Of a stretch of 64,000 bases of DNA, positions 20,876 through 33,121 are shown piece by piece. How positions within the stretch are numbered: the stretch's first letter is position 1; every line of letters begins with the position of its first letter. This DNA is from Ceratopteris richardii (taxonomy: Eukaryota > Streptophyta > Polypodiopsida > Polypodiales > Pteridaceae): the NCBI GenBank assembly GCA_020310875.1, contig CM035428.1, positions 104,815,161 to 104,879,160 of the forward strand, read 5' to 3'. The position numbers were made by a program, and so were the translations under genes. The notes under the pieces were generated by a model, which saw nothing but the letters and a program-made list of their open reading frames with translations, was not told where the DNA came from and searched no databases.

Positions 20876-22063
20876 CTAATGTGTCTTTCTCAGGGCTAGA
20901 TTCCTCATAGAGCTCGAATTTTCTAATCCCAGTTCTTTATATCTGGCAATTTGTTCAAGGGTATGTTCCTTATTATTTTGTTGCTTTCCTTGGCTTGCCT
21001 GTCTGTATTGATGACCTTGAACATTCAAGTTCACTTTGCCCTGCATATACAGATGTGTTTCTTCTAGAGCTGCGGAGAGGTCCCTTTTTGTGATCGGTTG
21101 TTGTGGCAAAGGAATTTTTGGCAATGTATGGGTCCTCTTTGATTGTGGTGTCTCTTGAGCTTCTTCCTCTCTAATGCGTTTAGTCCCTCTCATGGGTTTC
21201 TTTGAACTGGTTCCCACTTCTTCAATGGAGATGACTGTTTTCTTTTTCTTTGGAACCGTTGCTGACTTTGCATATTTTGCGATCTTTGTTGAAGTGGGCA
21301 TCAATCGTAAGCACTCATTCATTCCAAGTGCCTCATAAATCAACAAGGTCAATGCTGAACTTCCATTCAAAAACTTTTTCTGACCCCACTTTTTCTTACC
21401 TTCAAACAGGTGAACTTGAATATACGGAGTCATATTTACTTGATTTCCCACTTGCCTCATTGCATGGGAAAGTAATTGCATGACAATTTTCTGAGGTGTT
21501 GTGTATCTATGCATACTAGGAAAACAAAAATGTCGGTGTACCAATCGAACAAAGTCTTCAATATTGGTTCTGTTGATTTCCAAAAAGGTTCTCTTTTTTG
21601 GGTCGTGACATTCATCTTTGACATTGGTGAGGCCATCTTGATTCCATCCAAAAGCTCTGTTGATTAGCTCATGAGTGAATCTAATTGTTTTCCATGTACC
21701 AACTTTGTCGAGCACTCTTGCTTCTAGGATTGATGGCTTGTCTGATGCAAATTGTAGTGTATTCATCACCTGTGTGCATCTCTGAAAATCTAGCAAATAT
21801 ATGGGCAGTTGTAAGAATTCATCAATGCCAGCTCTTTTCCATACATCCATCATGCACGGTAATCCTTGTACTATAGTCTGGAAATCTTGGGACATGATAG
21901 GAAAGTAGTGATCTCTATCCATGATCTTGATGGTAGCCATGAAAAGAAGTTCTGACACTGGTTGATCATCAAGAAACCAATGACCTCTTGCCTTCGTAAT
22001 TGATTCCATGGGAAGAAGAAGGATCTCTTCCTCTTGCATAGCCTCGGAATTAGAGGATGCCAT
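20876..22063 (-). pseudogene. Element B 3' gene, N-terminal part
   Basis: ATG at 22063 follows GAGTGCAG exactly as in A (4457). About 395 codons are open. Conserved blocks: GHWFLDDQPVSELLF, RDHYFPIMSQDFQTI, VLDKVGTWKTIRFTHELINR, RHFCFPSMHRYTTPQKIV, KKWGQKKFLNGSSALTLLIY and RGTKRIREE. Conservation of the block order with A and more loosely with C (53997-52657) supports a real protein; no known enzymatic motif is seen. Confidence 0.75.
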
Positions 22064-22354
22064 CTGCACTCAATGCATACCAGTAATCAGTGGTAAGCTA
22101 GCATCAAGAATCATCCTTCACTTATCCTTCATAAATTTGGCAACTCTCCGAGTGGATTGTGTCGTCCCTTCCCTGTGGGTGTGAGAAAGGTAATACCTCG
22201 GATTTTTTCATACTTATTTATATTTTTAATGTTTGTGTCTGAAAGAAAACAGAAATGTTAGTTAATAGCCGAAGCAGTTATTGAATCATTAGTTATTTTC
22301 TTTTGGATTATTTTACAAGTGCTCTCCTATTTCCCAAGAGGGAAATGTGCTTCA
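22064..22354 (-). promoter_or_regulatory. Element B spacer with splice-acceptor-like site
   Basis: On the minus strand TTTCTGTTTTCTTTCAG near 22260-22240, followed by GAGGTATTACCTTTCTCACA and finally GAGTGCAG before the ATG. The blocks match A 4265-4456, although surrounding bases differ. Confidence 0.5.
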
Positions 22355-23476
22355 CTATTCTGAAGTAGAAGGAGATTGTGCTGAATGCTTGGCCTTGTAA
22401 TGTGGCCTTGTTATGCATACTTTGGATTCTTGTGACTCCAAATGTGTGCAATTCGAATTATTTGATTGATGTGTACAGATTGTTTTCTCTGTCGGCATCC
22501 AAATCCGCTTTACTCCACTGGGACAGACTGTATTCCCAGCACTCCTGGTGAATGTAGTGCTTCTCATGTTGTACTTTTGCTTTGTCTGTCGTTTGAATCT
22601 TTGAATGATTTTTGTTGTGTGTCGAGGTTCCTGCTCTATCTTGTAGTTTTTTATCTTTTATTGTTTTGCCTTTAGATCGTACTGATTCTCCTTGTATCTT
22701 GACTTGTCCTTTTTGATGATGGTCACTTGTGCACATGACTTGGGAATCAATATTTGCGTTCGGGCTGGCTATGTGGCTATCACCTTCTTCAGAATCCATA
22801 CTCTAGCAATCCTTTGTGGGCCTAGGTGTCCAATGTGACTTGCATTCTTGTTCTGTTGTTCCTTCTGATGTCGAGAGTAGTTCTTTTGTTGAAGATATGA
22901 TGTCACTTGATCCTTTCTGATCCAAGCCTGTCTAGTGTAAGGAATGGAGTATATTCTAATGAGTGCAGGTTTTTTATAGTCTTTCTCACTAGTCCCTCTT
23001 GTGCTTGGTTCCTCACTGAGGCTTTTATTGGCTAAGATACTAATTAGGGGATTTACTGGGCTAGGAGATTGTGTGAAAGCAAGATTTGGTGCATTCTCAC
23101 ATGGATTACTTGATGGTGGGGTTTCCTTAGTGTGAGTGAACATACATTCATCATCGTGCTCGTTTAAATGATCTCTCAGATCTATACATTTGACTTTGAT
23201 CGGTCGTTTGTCTAACATGTTGAATACCTCACAATGTCCTATCTTGGCCGAGATGTATCCTAGGTCCAATTGAAAAGTCACTTCATATTTGTATATCCAA
23301 TCTTAACCTAACACGAGCTCTTCTAATAAGTCCTGATCATGACATACTACAAGTTTTTGTTCCACCGTGTTGTTTCCGAGATGTAGAGGTAAGGTAATCT
23401 CGCCTATACATTTAGTAAGTTTTCCTCCTATTCCAATCAGTTGTGCTTTAGATGGGCGTAATTCTTCTTTGAGTTT
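22355..23476 (-). pseudogene. Element B PR2 C-part and IW-x-PK tail
   Basis: Broken continuation of the post-integrase region in several frames: flap-like LIGIGGKLTKCIGEITLPLH, a tract matching VLG-DWIYKYEV with TAA/TAG damage near 23300, then FQLDLGYISAKIGHCEVFN, the Ser/Thr-rich tail and ARVWILKKV and RIWMPTEK motifs equivalent to A's IWIPRK and IWLPKD. Ends near 22355, before the spacer. Confidence 0.7.
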
Positions 23477-24100
23477 CTAAGTCAACAAAAATTTGATACA
23501 GCTTATGGTTGTTCTTGTGTCAATGAGAGCGTCCACTAAGTGGTACTCTTCTGTTCCAGCACCCAAGTTCAAATAAGGTTGTTTTATTTGTTGTCCTATG
23601 TTTTCAGAGGCTCTAAAGTTAGCCATTGGGATAAGTTCCTCTCCTTGTCGATATCTCTCGTCTCTCTCTCTCTCTCTCATCCACTCCTTTTGTTTCTTGA
23701 TTCGTTCTAGCGCTTCTTGTCTAGCTTCTTCTCGTATTCTTTCTTCCTCTTTGCACCTATTTTTACCCATTATTAGACGTAACATTATCTCTTCTGTCAA
23801 TGGCTCTAAATATTTTTTTACTTGACAACCACTGATATAGTTTGGCAATACTTCTCCATCTAGGGTTGCTAAGCTGATGGCTCCGCTGGTAGATATACGA
23901 TTGATGATCAATGGGCCATATCCTCTTTTTCGCAGTTTCTTCGCGTGTTGTTTCAAAGTATAGACCAAAACTAAATCTCCTTCCTTTAGGTTTTTGTTTT
24001 TAATATGAGCATCAAAATATGCCTTCTGTTGCCTTTTAGCAGCATAAATCCCTGCTACCGCTTGTAACCTTGTTTCGTGTAACCTTTCTATTTGATCCAA
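23477..24100 (-). pseudogene. Element B integrase C-terminus, charged helix and PR2 start
   Basis: GPY/F-like block RGYGPLIINRISTSGAISL with LPNYISGCQVKKYLEP, then an Arg/Glu-rich helix (EERIREEARQEALERIKKQK), then PYLNLGAGTEEYHLVDALID. The PR2 active-site triplet is DTR (23521-23513), as in A, so the loss of the catalytic Gly predates the split of A and B or is a feature of their subfamily. Confidence 0.82.
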
Positions 24101-24894
24101 TTGGACTGATAATTCATGTCCAGTCCACTCGTACGTTGTTGCTACTTTGAGAGTGGGTACTAAGAAATCAATTGAAAAGGTAGCATTCTATCCGCACACT
24201 AAGTTAAAAGGAGTGGTTCCTATGGCTGTTTTGTAGGCTACTCGGAATGCCCATAAAGCATGATATAATTGCTTATCCCAATCAAATCTACCATTGTTAA
24301 CAATTTTAGTGAGGACTACACACAAGATTTTGTAAGAACTTTTGGCCTATCCATTGGCTTGTGGGTGATATGGGGCTGATTTCTTATGAATTACCAAGAA
24401 TTCATTCAGTAGGGCCTCTATCACTTCATTCACAAAGTGGGTGCCTCTATCACTCACAATTTCTATAGGCAACCCAAATCTAGTGAATACGTTCTCAAAG
24501 AGAAACTTGGCCATAGTCTTTGCTTGCATCATTTTTCTTGGTTGCTTTGGCTTCAACCCATTTGGTCAAATAGTCTGTGGCTACGATTATGTACTCGGCA
24601 TGGGATCCTTTAGCTGGTGGGTTAATAGGTCCTATGAAGTCTATTCCCCATTTAGTAAAGGCTCTAGCAGTCATCATGGGTTTCAGCGGCATTTCATCTC
24701 TTCTAATAGGATATTGTTCGTTGGTAGGTATCACATCGTTGAACATATGTGGCTGCATCTTGATGTAGAGTTGGCCACCACATTCTTGCAAAGAGAATCA
24801 TTTTTGCAGTTTTATCTGTAGAAAAATATCCTCCTGCAGCTCCTGTATGTGCCATCTCTAACACAGCAAGATATTGATCTTCATGAATGCACAT
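24101..24894 (-). pseudogene. Element B integrase zinc domain and DDE core
   Basis: Second H2C2 (AHTGAAGGYFSTDKTAK; the canonical second His is replaced by Tyr) and CDTCQ-like CDTYQ, then GIDFIGPINPPAKGS, VSDRGTHFVNEVIEA and PYHPQANG. It is spread over three frames (24894-24703, 24791-24495, 24556-24347), with a stop just before the AESS Glu block. Would catalyse strand transfer of the cDNA; this copy is dead. Confidence 0.85.
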
Positions 24895-25614
24895 TCGTAA
24901 ATGATTGTCTCTGCCTCGCTTGAAGATCTATTTTCCTATAAGAACATAGTCTTTCCTTTGTTCTGTGAGTGCATGTTTCCTTGCTAGAGTGGCTCCTTCT
25001 GGGTACTCTTGGGTCTTCAAGAATTTCACCAGAGGCATGCTCCATCTTGGTGCTACTGTGGAGTAGCATAGAGTAGATTTCTCTTCTGGATTTCGTTCTT
25101 GACAAGTTGGGCAGGCTGATACATAGTTATGTGTATCCCTCTGCACGGTTGGCCAATATATGCCTAATCTCTTCAGTGTTTGCCATGTTCCGTTCGCATT
25201 TAAATGAGTTTTCCATTGATTTACATGTGCTTTTTGAAGCCACATTTCTTGTTCCTCTTCTTCCACGCATCTCATGAGTAATCCACTTGAGTCTTGGTGA
25301 TATAAACTTCCAGCAATGATATGGAGGTTTTTTGTCTTCCATAGGTCTTGGTTTCTGTTTGGTGTGATCCCATGTTTAGGTCCATAAGTGAGGATAGGGA
25401 TCAACTTTTCTGCCCATTGTGGACACTTCGAGATTAAAAAGGTAAGTGTCTGGCAGATCATCCGGGACTCCTATGGGGGGTTCTCCATGTGTCATTCGCG
25501 ATAAGTGATCTGCTCTAATGTGCGTATTCCCTTTCTTGACTACTACTTCAAAATCAAATTCCATTAACAATAGAAACCATCGTACTAGTCATCCCGTATT
25601 ACAAGGTTTATTGA
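24895..25614 (-). pseudogene. Element B RNase H end and first H2C2 unit
   Basis: Ends of RNase H (VVVKKGNTHIRADHLSRMTH), linker GVPDDLPDTYLFNLE, then the first zinc unit: RCVEEEEQEMWLQKAHVNQW, HX6H, YWPTVQRDTHNYVSACPTC (CX2C). Frame slips near 25570-25450. It supports the tandem duplication of the H2C2 module. Confidence 0.82.
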
Positions 25615-27045
25615 CTAAGTAAAATAGAGCTTGATGATCGATGAAGAATTTGAATTTGTTTGCCAAAAGTAGTGTCGAAACTTCTTCATTGCGTACACCA
25701 TCCCTAAACCCTCTCTCTCAATCGTGGTATAATTCCACTCCGCTTGATTCAATTGTCTTCTGGCATAGGCTATAGGGTGGTCTAACTTCCCTGTATTCGC
25801 GGATTGAGCTAAGATGCAACCAATGGCAAACTTGGAAGCATCTACGTGAATGTGAAATGGTTTGTTCCAATTAGGTACTCGAAGGATTGGTGCTGAACTC
25901 AATTGAATCTTTAATTTGTTAAAGGCCTTTTCACATTCTTCTGTCCAATTAAACTGAGACAATAATGCATAAAGAGGTCTAGCAATTATGGCATACATGT
26001 GTATAAATCTACTGTAATATCTGCAGTGTCCCATAAATGCTTGCACTTCTTTAGCAGTCTTCGGTCTCGGCAAATCCAGAATCACTTTGATCTTGTCTTC
26101 ATCTGTGGAAATTCCATTTTTAGAGACAATGTGTCCTAATATCTTTCCTTGTCCAACCATGAAGACACACTTTTCTAGGTTGAGGCATACTCTATATTGT
26201 TGACATTTGGCAAAAATCTTTCCTAGTTTCGGGATATGTTCTGATCGTATAGCTGAATAAGTGCATAAATCATCCATGTATACCTCCATGCTCTTCCTCA
26301 AGAACTCCTTGAATACATGGCACATAAATCTTTGGAAAGTGGCTGGGGCATTGGTTAGACCAAAAGGCATAACCCTAAAGGCATACACTCTCCATTCAGT
26401 TGCAAAGGTTGTTTTATGTTGGTCCTCAGGAGCAATCGCTACTTGATTATACCCTGAAAATCCGTGTAGAAAACTATAAACTTCCTTCCCTGCCACTCTT
26501 TCCAAAAGATGATTAGTGATGGGTAATGCGTAACTATCTCTTATGGTGGCAGCATTTACCTTTTTCAAATCAATGCATACCCTTAACTTGCCATTCTTTT
26601 TTGGTACGACCACCAAAGGTGACACCCATTCCATGTGTTCGATCTCATAAATGAACCTAGCATCTAGCAACTTATCTATTTCCTCCTTAATTTTTGGTGA
26701 GTAAACATCGTTATAAGTGTATGGTCTTTGTTTGGAAGGTTTGACTTCTGATTTCATAGGGATTCTATGGGCGCAAATAGAAGGATCTACTCCTTTCAAA
26801 TCCTTATATGTCCAAGCAAAGACATTCCTATATTCTCTTATGAGTTGTATTAACTCTTGTTCTTCTTCCATTGAGACATCTTGTCCTATAAAGGTACATC
26901 GCTCTTCTACTTCCTCCAAGGTTACTACTATTTTCTTGGTCTGTTCTTTGTTGTCATATGCTATTCCTGGTTGTGCTTCTCGTTTTGGGATTCGGATATC
27001 AATTTTCCTCTCTTCTACTTCATAATTTTTGAAGTGGGCAGGCAC
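25615..27045 (-). pseudogene. Element B reverse transcriptase and RNase H start
   Basis: 476 open codons, the most intact pol piece of B. Linker with ERKIDIRIPKREAQPG, then RT: VSPLVVVPKKNGKLRVCIDL, LPITNHLLERVAGKEVYSFL, FRVMPFGLTNAPATFQRFM, catalytic box YMDD at 26280-26269 (usual YVDD; Met is also accepted in some RTs), then FHIHVDASKFAIGCILAQS of RNase H. The first Met is internal to the polyprotein. Confidence 0.92.
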
Positions 27046-27180
27046 TTCAAATTGATCTTGAGGCTTGTTTTCTCCGTCATCTTTTTCTTTATCTAATCCA
27101 AGCTCTTCTTCATGTGTCCTTTCTTGATTTAATTCATTAGTTATGACACTTACTCTTTGATTTCCACTTTATGTTTCCAT

Positions 27181-27600
27181 TTATTCCTGCTCCATTTCAA
27201 TGCTCTCATAATCCTCCTTCCATTCTTTTTCAATTACTTCTCCTTCTTCAGCCTCTTGAAGGACCACCACGTATAGGCTTATGTCATATCCTTCCTCGTC
27301 AATGCATTCATTCATGGTTATCACTTCTTTGTTTACACACACATCAAGAGTGGCTAATATCTCCATCCAACCATGAGGTTCGAATTCTTCATCTAGGAAT
27401 ATTTGAGGCATGTAAGCTGGATCTTGTACAGACCAAGCAACTCCTTGCCTTTGCTGCCATCCTTTCCTTCTTTCCTCTTCCTTTTTTGCGGTTTGGCATA
27501 TCCATAGATGACTGTCTTCGTTCATCCATGATTGGTCACTTGAACCTATATTGTGAATCGACTGCTCGTCCTCCTCCTTATGAATCTGATTCCATTGCAA
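27181..27600 (-). pseudogene. Element B PR-RT linker (acidic, unknown)
   Basis: Same frame as PR1 and RT, separated by stops. Acidic, with NEDSHLWICQTAKKEEERR, FLDEEFEPHGWMEILATLD and VVLQEAEEGEVIEKEWKED. C has the matching stretch (HEDTHLWMCKV, FPDEEFEPHSSIEILATMD), so it is a conserved linker; no function recognised. Confidence 0.7.
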
Positions 27601-27684
27601 GGCGGGAACATCTTGATACGTGTATGTGTGGAGATTTATTCTGGCCGTGGTTCCTTCGTGTTGTAAGTATAGTGCATCTTTTCC

Positions 27685-28938
27685 CTAAACTTGCACTACC
27701 TTCAGCTGCCTCATGAAGGGTCTTCCAAGTATCATTTCATAGTTGCTAGCCCTTTCAAATTGACAGATCGCTAAGGTGTGCTCGAATTCAACTCCACAGG
27801 TGGTAAAAGTTACTCTTTCCAATAATCCCAAGGGTCGCTCAGTGTGTCCCTCTGCCATTTGTATCTTCATGCGTGTTGGTCTTAAAGCTGGTTTTCCCCA
27901 TTTCTCCCATATTTCTTTAGTCAGGATTCCTACTCCAGCTCCAGAATCTAAGATAGCTTTAGTGGTGTAACCCCTATAAGTAATTGGAAGGCATGTGTTT
28001 CCTTCATCTCCCTTGCTGAAGTCTCCAACCTTATCGACTGGGATTTTGACTGTGGTCACTTCATCAGGCATCTCCTTCTCTTCAGACTTCGTTTCCAATT
28101 GACTGGTTAGCTTCTCCTTTAAATGTGGTTTTATCTTCAAAAACTCTTCCAATGTCAGAGTACAAGGGATTTTTACCTTTCTAAGATGTTGTATAATGTC
28201 CGATGTTTGGATTGATGGGTTCTGCTCTTTTTTTCTCATTGAGGGAATGCAGTATAATTCAAAATTATGTTCGTATTCCCCTATGTATTTTGGCAAAGCC
28301 TTCACACTGTCATCCTCCTTGTCGCTCTTATCAAATTGTAATAATCCTTCTGAATTCAGCTCAGGTATTGAGTCTTCCAATTCACCTTCTACTTCTAGCT
28401 CCTCAAAGGGTGGTTCAATTCCTTCCACTTTCTTCCATCTATCTTCTCGAACTCTTGCCCACAAGTCTTTAGGCCATTCCCCGTCTACTTCGAGGACAAC
28501 GGATCCTTCTCTTTTATCCTCGTAGTAATTTCCATCACGTGTCTCACCTTCTTTTCCTTTCTCAGGATCATTAGGGATGACACACTCTTGGAACACTTTT
28601 TTGAGAATTCGTGAATTGGGCAATTGAAGAACAGGTTTTTCTAGGGTTTGTTGAGCTACTTCAATTAATTTCTTGCATATCTCCAACCTTTCTTTCTCTA
28701 AGTCACCTCTAGGGTATTCTTTTTTGTGTTGATGAATGGTTGTTCCTGCTCTTATTCGTGCTTGGTACGCCTGAATCCACATGGCTAACTCTTCTGGCAT
28801 GGGATCTGCTAACATTGATCCTACCTCTTCTTTTTTATAATTTCCCTTCTGATTTTCTCCTTCAAGTTTCTGTCTTTCTTTTTTACCTTGTTCATTCTTT
28901 TCATTCTCCTTCTTTTGTTGTAGTTTCTTTTCCTTCAT
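27685..28938 (-). pseudogene. Element B gag-pol linker and first protease (PR1)
   Basis: Retropepsin that would mature the polyprotein. Residues 1-40 are Lys/Glu/Gln-rich and coiled-coil-like; a conserved WIQAYQARIRAGTTIHQHKK block follows; near residues 325-417 is PR1: YRGYTTKAILDSGAGVGILT (DSG near 27950-27936), MAEGHTERPLG as flap, and EMILGRPFMRQLKVV. The LGRPF C-motif is typical of Athila/Tat-like proteases and differs from the LGQDW form of PR2. Confidence 0.85.
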
Positions 28939-29805
28939 CCTGTCTCTACGATTCTTCCATCTTTGTGTTCATTTACTTGTGATACTTATCCCCACCTCTT
29001 CCAAGTCTTCAATTATTTGAGGTGTAGGTATATTCACTTCTCTGTCAACTCGATCATTCTCTCTAGTTTTTTATGGGGTCTCTCTAGCTTTAGCTCTTGT
29101 TATTGCTTTCAATGGCACTGTGTACTCCTTATCACTCCCGGATGACTCTATTACTTCTATCACGTCGATCTGCACGTTGAAGTTAACCTTGTTGGGGTTC
29201 TTGGGGCAATCTCTGAAAAGGTGTTCTTTACCACAATCACTACAGTATCCTTCCCAAACTCGATGTGGTGGTGGTGGGTTTGGTAATGTACATTCTCAGA
29301 TAAAATGATCACCTCCGCATCTCTAACATGGTCCTCTAGGTGCAGGTAGTCTATTCATAGGTCGAGAGGGTATGGGTGCTCTGGGATCAGTATACATTAA
29401 TGACACATAATCTTGCTCATATCCATAAGAACTATCTGGTCCTTCCATGCCATATGCATATGGTTCGTAAGATTGTCCATATTCCATTATAGAGCTCTCA
29501 TAAGCAGAGTAATTTCCTTGACTATGGTCATACGATGAGTCGTACAGTTCGTTACTAGCCAAGGGCATGGCTGGAACTATTGCTCTCTCGGGGTTTTCTT
29601 CAGGTTGAGCTATTTTCATTGGGACAACATTCTGAGTGTGGGGTGGTTGTTGTCCTAACACCGTTTGTGGTTGAGTGTAACCTTGATAAGCATAAGGTCG
29701 TGGTGTTGGTGCATGTTGCTGATATGTGGGATATCTAAAGGCTTCACCTCCTTGATCTCTCGGATAGTATCCATAAAGTCTCATGAGAGGTTGTACTGGT
29801 TTTGA
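28939..29805 (-). pseudogene. Element B gag C-terminus with zinc knuckles
   Basis: Tyr/Gln/Pro-rich stretch (29784-29323: RPYAYQGYTQPQTVLGQQPP, YAYGMEGPDSSYGYEQDY), then RCGGDHF with a damaged last Cys position, then CSDCGKEHLFRDC (CX2CX3HX4C). The knuckle spacing is one residue shorter than the canonical CX2CX4HX4C, as in C. Confidence 0.78.
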
Positions 29806-30624
29806 CTACCAATTGTAAGGATAGTTTTCTCTACTATGATTTGTGTATCTTTGCTCTATGCTACAATATTGTAGAGGGCCCGGGAGGGGTGGTCTATTGT
29901 AAGCATAAGCAGGTGGTGGGACTACTCCTCTAGTGCACAAATGAGAAGGATGATCACCTCCAGAATGCACACACCTTCTAAGCATGGGTACTCTCATTGG
30001 GTTGTTGGGGTAGTTCCTTGGCCCTTGAACATTCAATTTCTTTGCTACTAAATCAACTATTTCCTCTACATTGTTCTTAGAGTTTGACATGCTACTAGAG
30101 GAATCTTCACTTTCCACACTAGCTTGAGGTATTTTCAAGTCTTCTGCTAGATTGTCCTCTAGGTCAATACATTCTTTCATACATTCTTGCAAAGTTTGAA
30201 CTCTTTTCACATGTACCAGAGATCTCAATGATCCATTCACAAATCCTTCCAAAAATAATGAGACCATCTTGTTTTGAGTGGGTCTGTCTTCAACTGGGCA
30301 TCTATCCACATACTGCTGAAATCTTCTTGCTGCCAATCTCATTGATTCCGTAGGAGCTTGCTTAAAACTATGGATCAATGAGGAAGATTTGTTTTTAATC
30401 CCAGATTTGGTGAACTCTTCAATCAATTCTTGATAGACTTGTTCCATGTTTTGAAAATTATTAGGGTCTAATAGTTGGAACCAAGCTAAAGTTGTATCAG
30501 TCAGAGTTAGACCAAAGGATTCATATTGAATCAAAAAATCTTCCACTTGTTCGGCTCTGATTACTTGCTTGAATTCAGCTATATGATTGTAAGGTTTGCT
30601 AGAGCCATCATAATGGTTTCTCAT
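29806..30624 (-). pseudogene. Element B gag capsid (Retrotrans_gag-like)
   Basis: Capsid region: HIAEFKQVIRAEQVEDFLIQ, TLAWFQLLDPNNFQNMEQVY, SSLIHSFKQAPTESMRLAAR and ARRFQQYVDRCPVEDRPTQN, typical of plant Ty3 gag. Then CVHSGGDHPSHLC, a knuckle whose second Cys is Ser, and CSIEQRYTNHSRENC. Same frame as the flanking gag pieces, separated by stops. Confidence 0.86.
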
Positions 30625-30654
30625 GCATTTAGCAACTTGAACAGGTCTTAATCT

Positions 30655-31404
30655 TTATCCTGCTTCAGGTGGTCTAGGCATCACAGGAAAAACTGGTCTT
30701 CCTATCGGTATACCAGGTCCTCTTACTACATGTGGTCTATCTGGGACAGGGATTCTATTCCTTGGTTCAACTGGTGGTTGAGGCCAATAGTTAGGGTTAT
30801 TGCCCGGCATAGCAAACTGCACATGTGATCTGACCGGTATATGTGTTTGTTGTGTCTGTCCAGAATGTTGATATGAATTATCTTGAAAAGTTCCTTGGGG
30901 GTTCTGAGAAGTAGTAGCTTGATCCCTAGGAGGGAACACTGGGATGTTCTGATATTTCAATCCCACTCTTTCTAACTCGGTTAGAGGCCAGTACCTCCTT
31001 TGGTTTTTATCTAAATATGTGATAATTGTGGGAAGTTCAGGATCTTGTAACTCATAGATGGTGACTGGGTTATTGGCCACTTCCCATAACGAAGAGTGGG
31101 CTCTGAGGAGATGTTCCATCCCATTGATCAAATAGACATCCATTAGGGAATCATCTTGGGGAACTAGGTCTCCTCTCCAAACCCTAACAACCATGGATCT
31201 CCCTCTAGGGGTGGTCACCTGCTCTTCATGCCCCTCTTCATTAAGGTTGTGAGAATTACCTTCTTCCCCTTGTTCGTTCATGCTTTTAGGATGTTCCGTA
31301 ACGACATACTGAATATCTCTTTTGTCCATATAGAACCCTCCTACATATTTAACTGCTCGCCTAGGTACTATGTAAGCATATGTAGCTTTCTTTAGTTTGG
31401 CCAC
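30655..31404 (-). pseudogene. Element B gag N-terminal half, second piece
   Basis: Contains AVKYVGGFYMDKRDIQYVVT, LINGMEHLLRAHSSLWEV, LPTIITYLDKNQRRYWPLTE and a Pro/Arg-rich end. C has the same blocks at 63292-62500 (GAYLDKEGTIYVVTSHPDRI, DPDSPGRVTYLDHASKRIF). Not similar to any enzyme I recognise; by position the matrix-like part of gag. Confidence 0.72.
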
Positions 31405-31443
31405 TTATCGGTTTAGACCATCTAGGTAGATAGGTATCCCATG

Positions 31444-31674
31444 TTAGTTGGTGTTCACATATTCTAAAGATGTCTGATATTCACCCTCAATAATTGACAT
31501 CATGTCAATCATTGGTACAAAACTCTTCATATCCTCTAAAGCCATGGGAATTTCTTCTTCAGACTCACTCGAGGTTTCAGAGTAATGTGAACGGCTACTT
31601 GGTTCGGCTACACTTCCTACAGAAGAAATTACACTTCTTCGGCTTCCTAGGGTTCTTCTAGACCTTAGGTTCAT
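31444..31674 (-). pseudogene. Element B gag start
   Basis: ATG 31674 gives MNLRSRRTLGSRRSVISSVG, then a Ser/Glu-rich region and EGEYQTSLEYVNTN, which matches C's EGPYKTQLEYLRTN. C also starts MNLRSG (63391), which fixes the start. Stop at 31444-31446; frame 0 continues beyond. Confidence 0.78.
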
Positions 31675-33121
31675 TCACTTAAAAATTCTCATCTCGTTGT
31701 AGCCAACTCCTAGCTTCCAATGTTCTTTGCTCAGATCCCAATTTATAGGAATTACTTGATTGATTGAGAAACTCTCTCTGAATCCACGATACACGATATT
31801 CAACCCAAAAGAGTATGCCACGATACTCGACACTCAGGATTCCACAATAGTCGATATTTAAACTCACTGTACAAAGTCACGATACTCGATACTTAACCGA
31901 CTGGACAATACCACGATACTCGATATCCAACAACTATCGCGGAAGGACCCTCGCGATACTCGATATTGCACAGCTATCGCCAAGAGGTAATCCCACGATA
32001 CACGATACTCGATATGAGGCTAGAGCCCGACACATGATACTTGATGCTTTGTTAAAGTCCTGATACACGATATTGGGCAGGTATCGTGAAAAAATCACGA
32101 TACACAATATTGGGCAGGTATCGCAAAAAAATCACGATACACGATACTTGGAATTACCACGATATTTGATATTAGTCAAATATCATTTTTAGGTCTCTAT
32201 GATACTCGATATGTGTCCAATATCACGAGAAATTTTCTGACGATACTCGATATCTGCCGGGTATCATGAAAGCTAACTCCACGATACACGATACAGGATA
32301 GGTATCGCGATCAGAAGTTCACGATACACAATACACGATATCTACCTAGTATCATGAGTGTTTCTCAGCAATACACGATATGTGACCATTGCAAGTGTCG
32401 CGATATTAGACCACAGGAGTTCACGATATCTAGGTATCGCGATATCTCAACCGCAGGAGAACATGATACTTGACATTTTTTTCAATTTTTTAGCTAGTGT
32501 TTTTGGATTTTAATTGCATACAAATGTTCCTAGAGTTCATCTACCATCTCCCCTCAGTCTATATCACAAAAATGAACTTCCTTTACCCCGGGAGGACCCT
32601 CACGATACTTGCCGCAGGTCGTTTTATTGAAATGCTTGATTTGAAAGGATGTTATGAGCAAAAGATTGATGTGCTCACCTTGGAAGCTATTTTTCAGCTC
32701 TTCTATCACTCTCACTTGCTCTGCACGGCCCCAATCTCCCTGATCTCAGAACACGATATTCGACTGCTAGCTCTCACGATACTTTCTTGGAGACAAGTGA
32801 CGTGAAAAAGACAATTTTTGGTTTTTATACTTTTTGAAAATTTCTCCTAACTACAAAGACTTAACAAGACCAAGGGTGATGGCTACTCTAACTTCCTAAC
32901 TACTCCCTTCTTCCTCCTACTCTACTCACTTCACTCACTTCCCTCGACTATCAACTCACTACACACCCTCCAAGAGCGAGAAGTAGTAAGTGCAGATGAG
33001 TGTGACTTACCAAAGAAGAGAAATTCACAACTCCTCTACTCGCTTCAATGCTAAGAGATACTTACCATCACACAAATGCCTCGGTTTGATTCGAGTTTTC
33101 CCGGCAGCGGCGCCAAAAACG
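31675..33121 (-). promoter_or_regulatory. Element B leader with clustered CGATA repeats and primer binding site
   Basis: Primer site at 33115-33101 (minus TGGCGCCGCTGCCGG), matching the 3' end of plant tRNA-Asp (CCGGCAACGGCGCCA) with one difference. Between about 31785 and 32490 the plus strand carries some 25-30 copies of ACGATAC(A/T)CGATA-like words alternating with GGTATCG-like complements every ~35-45 bp, so many local hairpins are possible. Single copies persist at ~32600 and ~32776. No gene. Structured leader or packaging region is inferred. Confidence 0.7.

Noticed and set aside
31785-32490. CRISPR-like array
   Set aside because: Repeat words are short, variable and partly inverted, in a plant retroelement leader; no cas-like genes.
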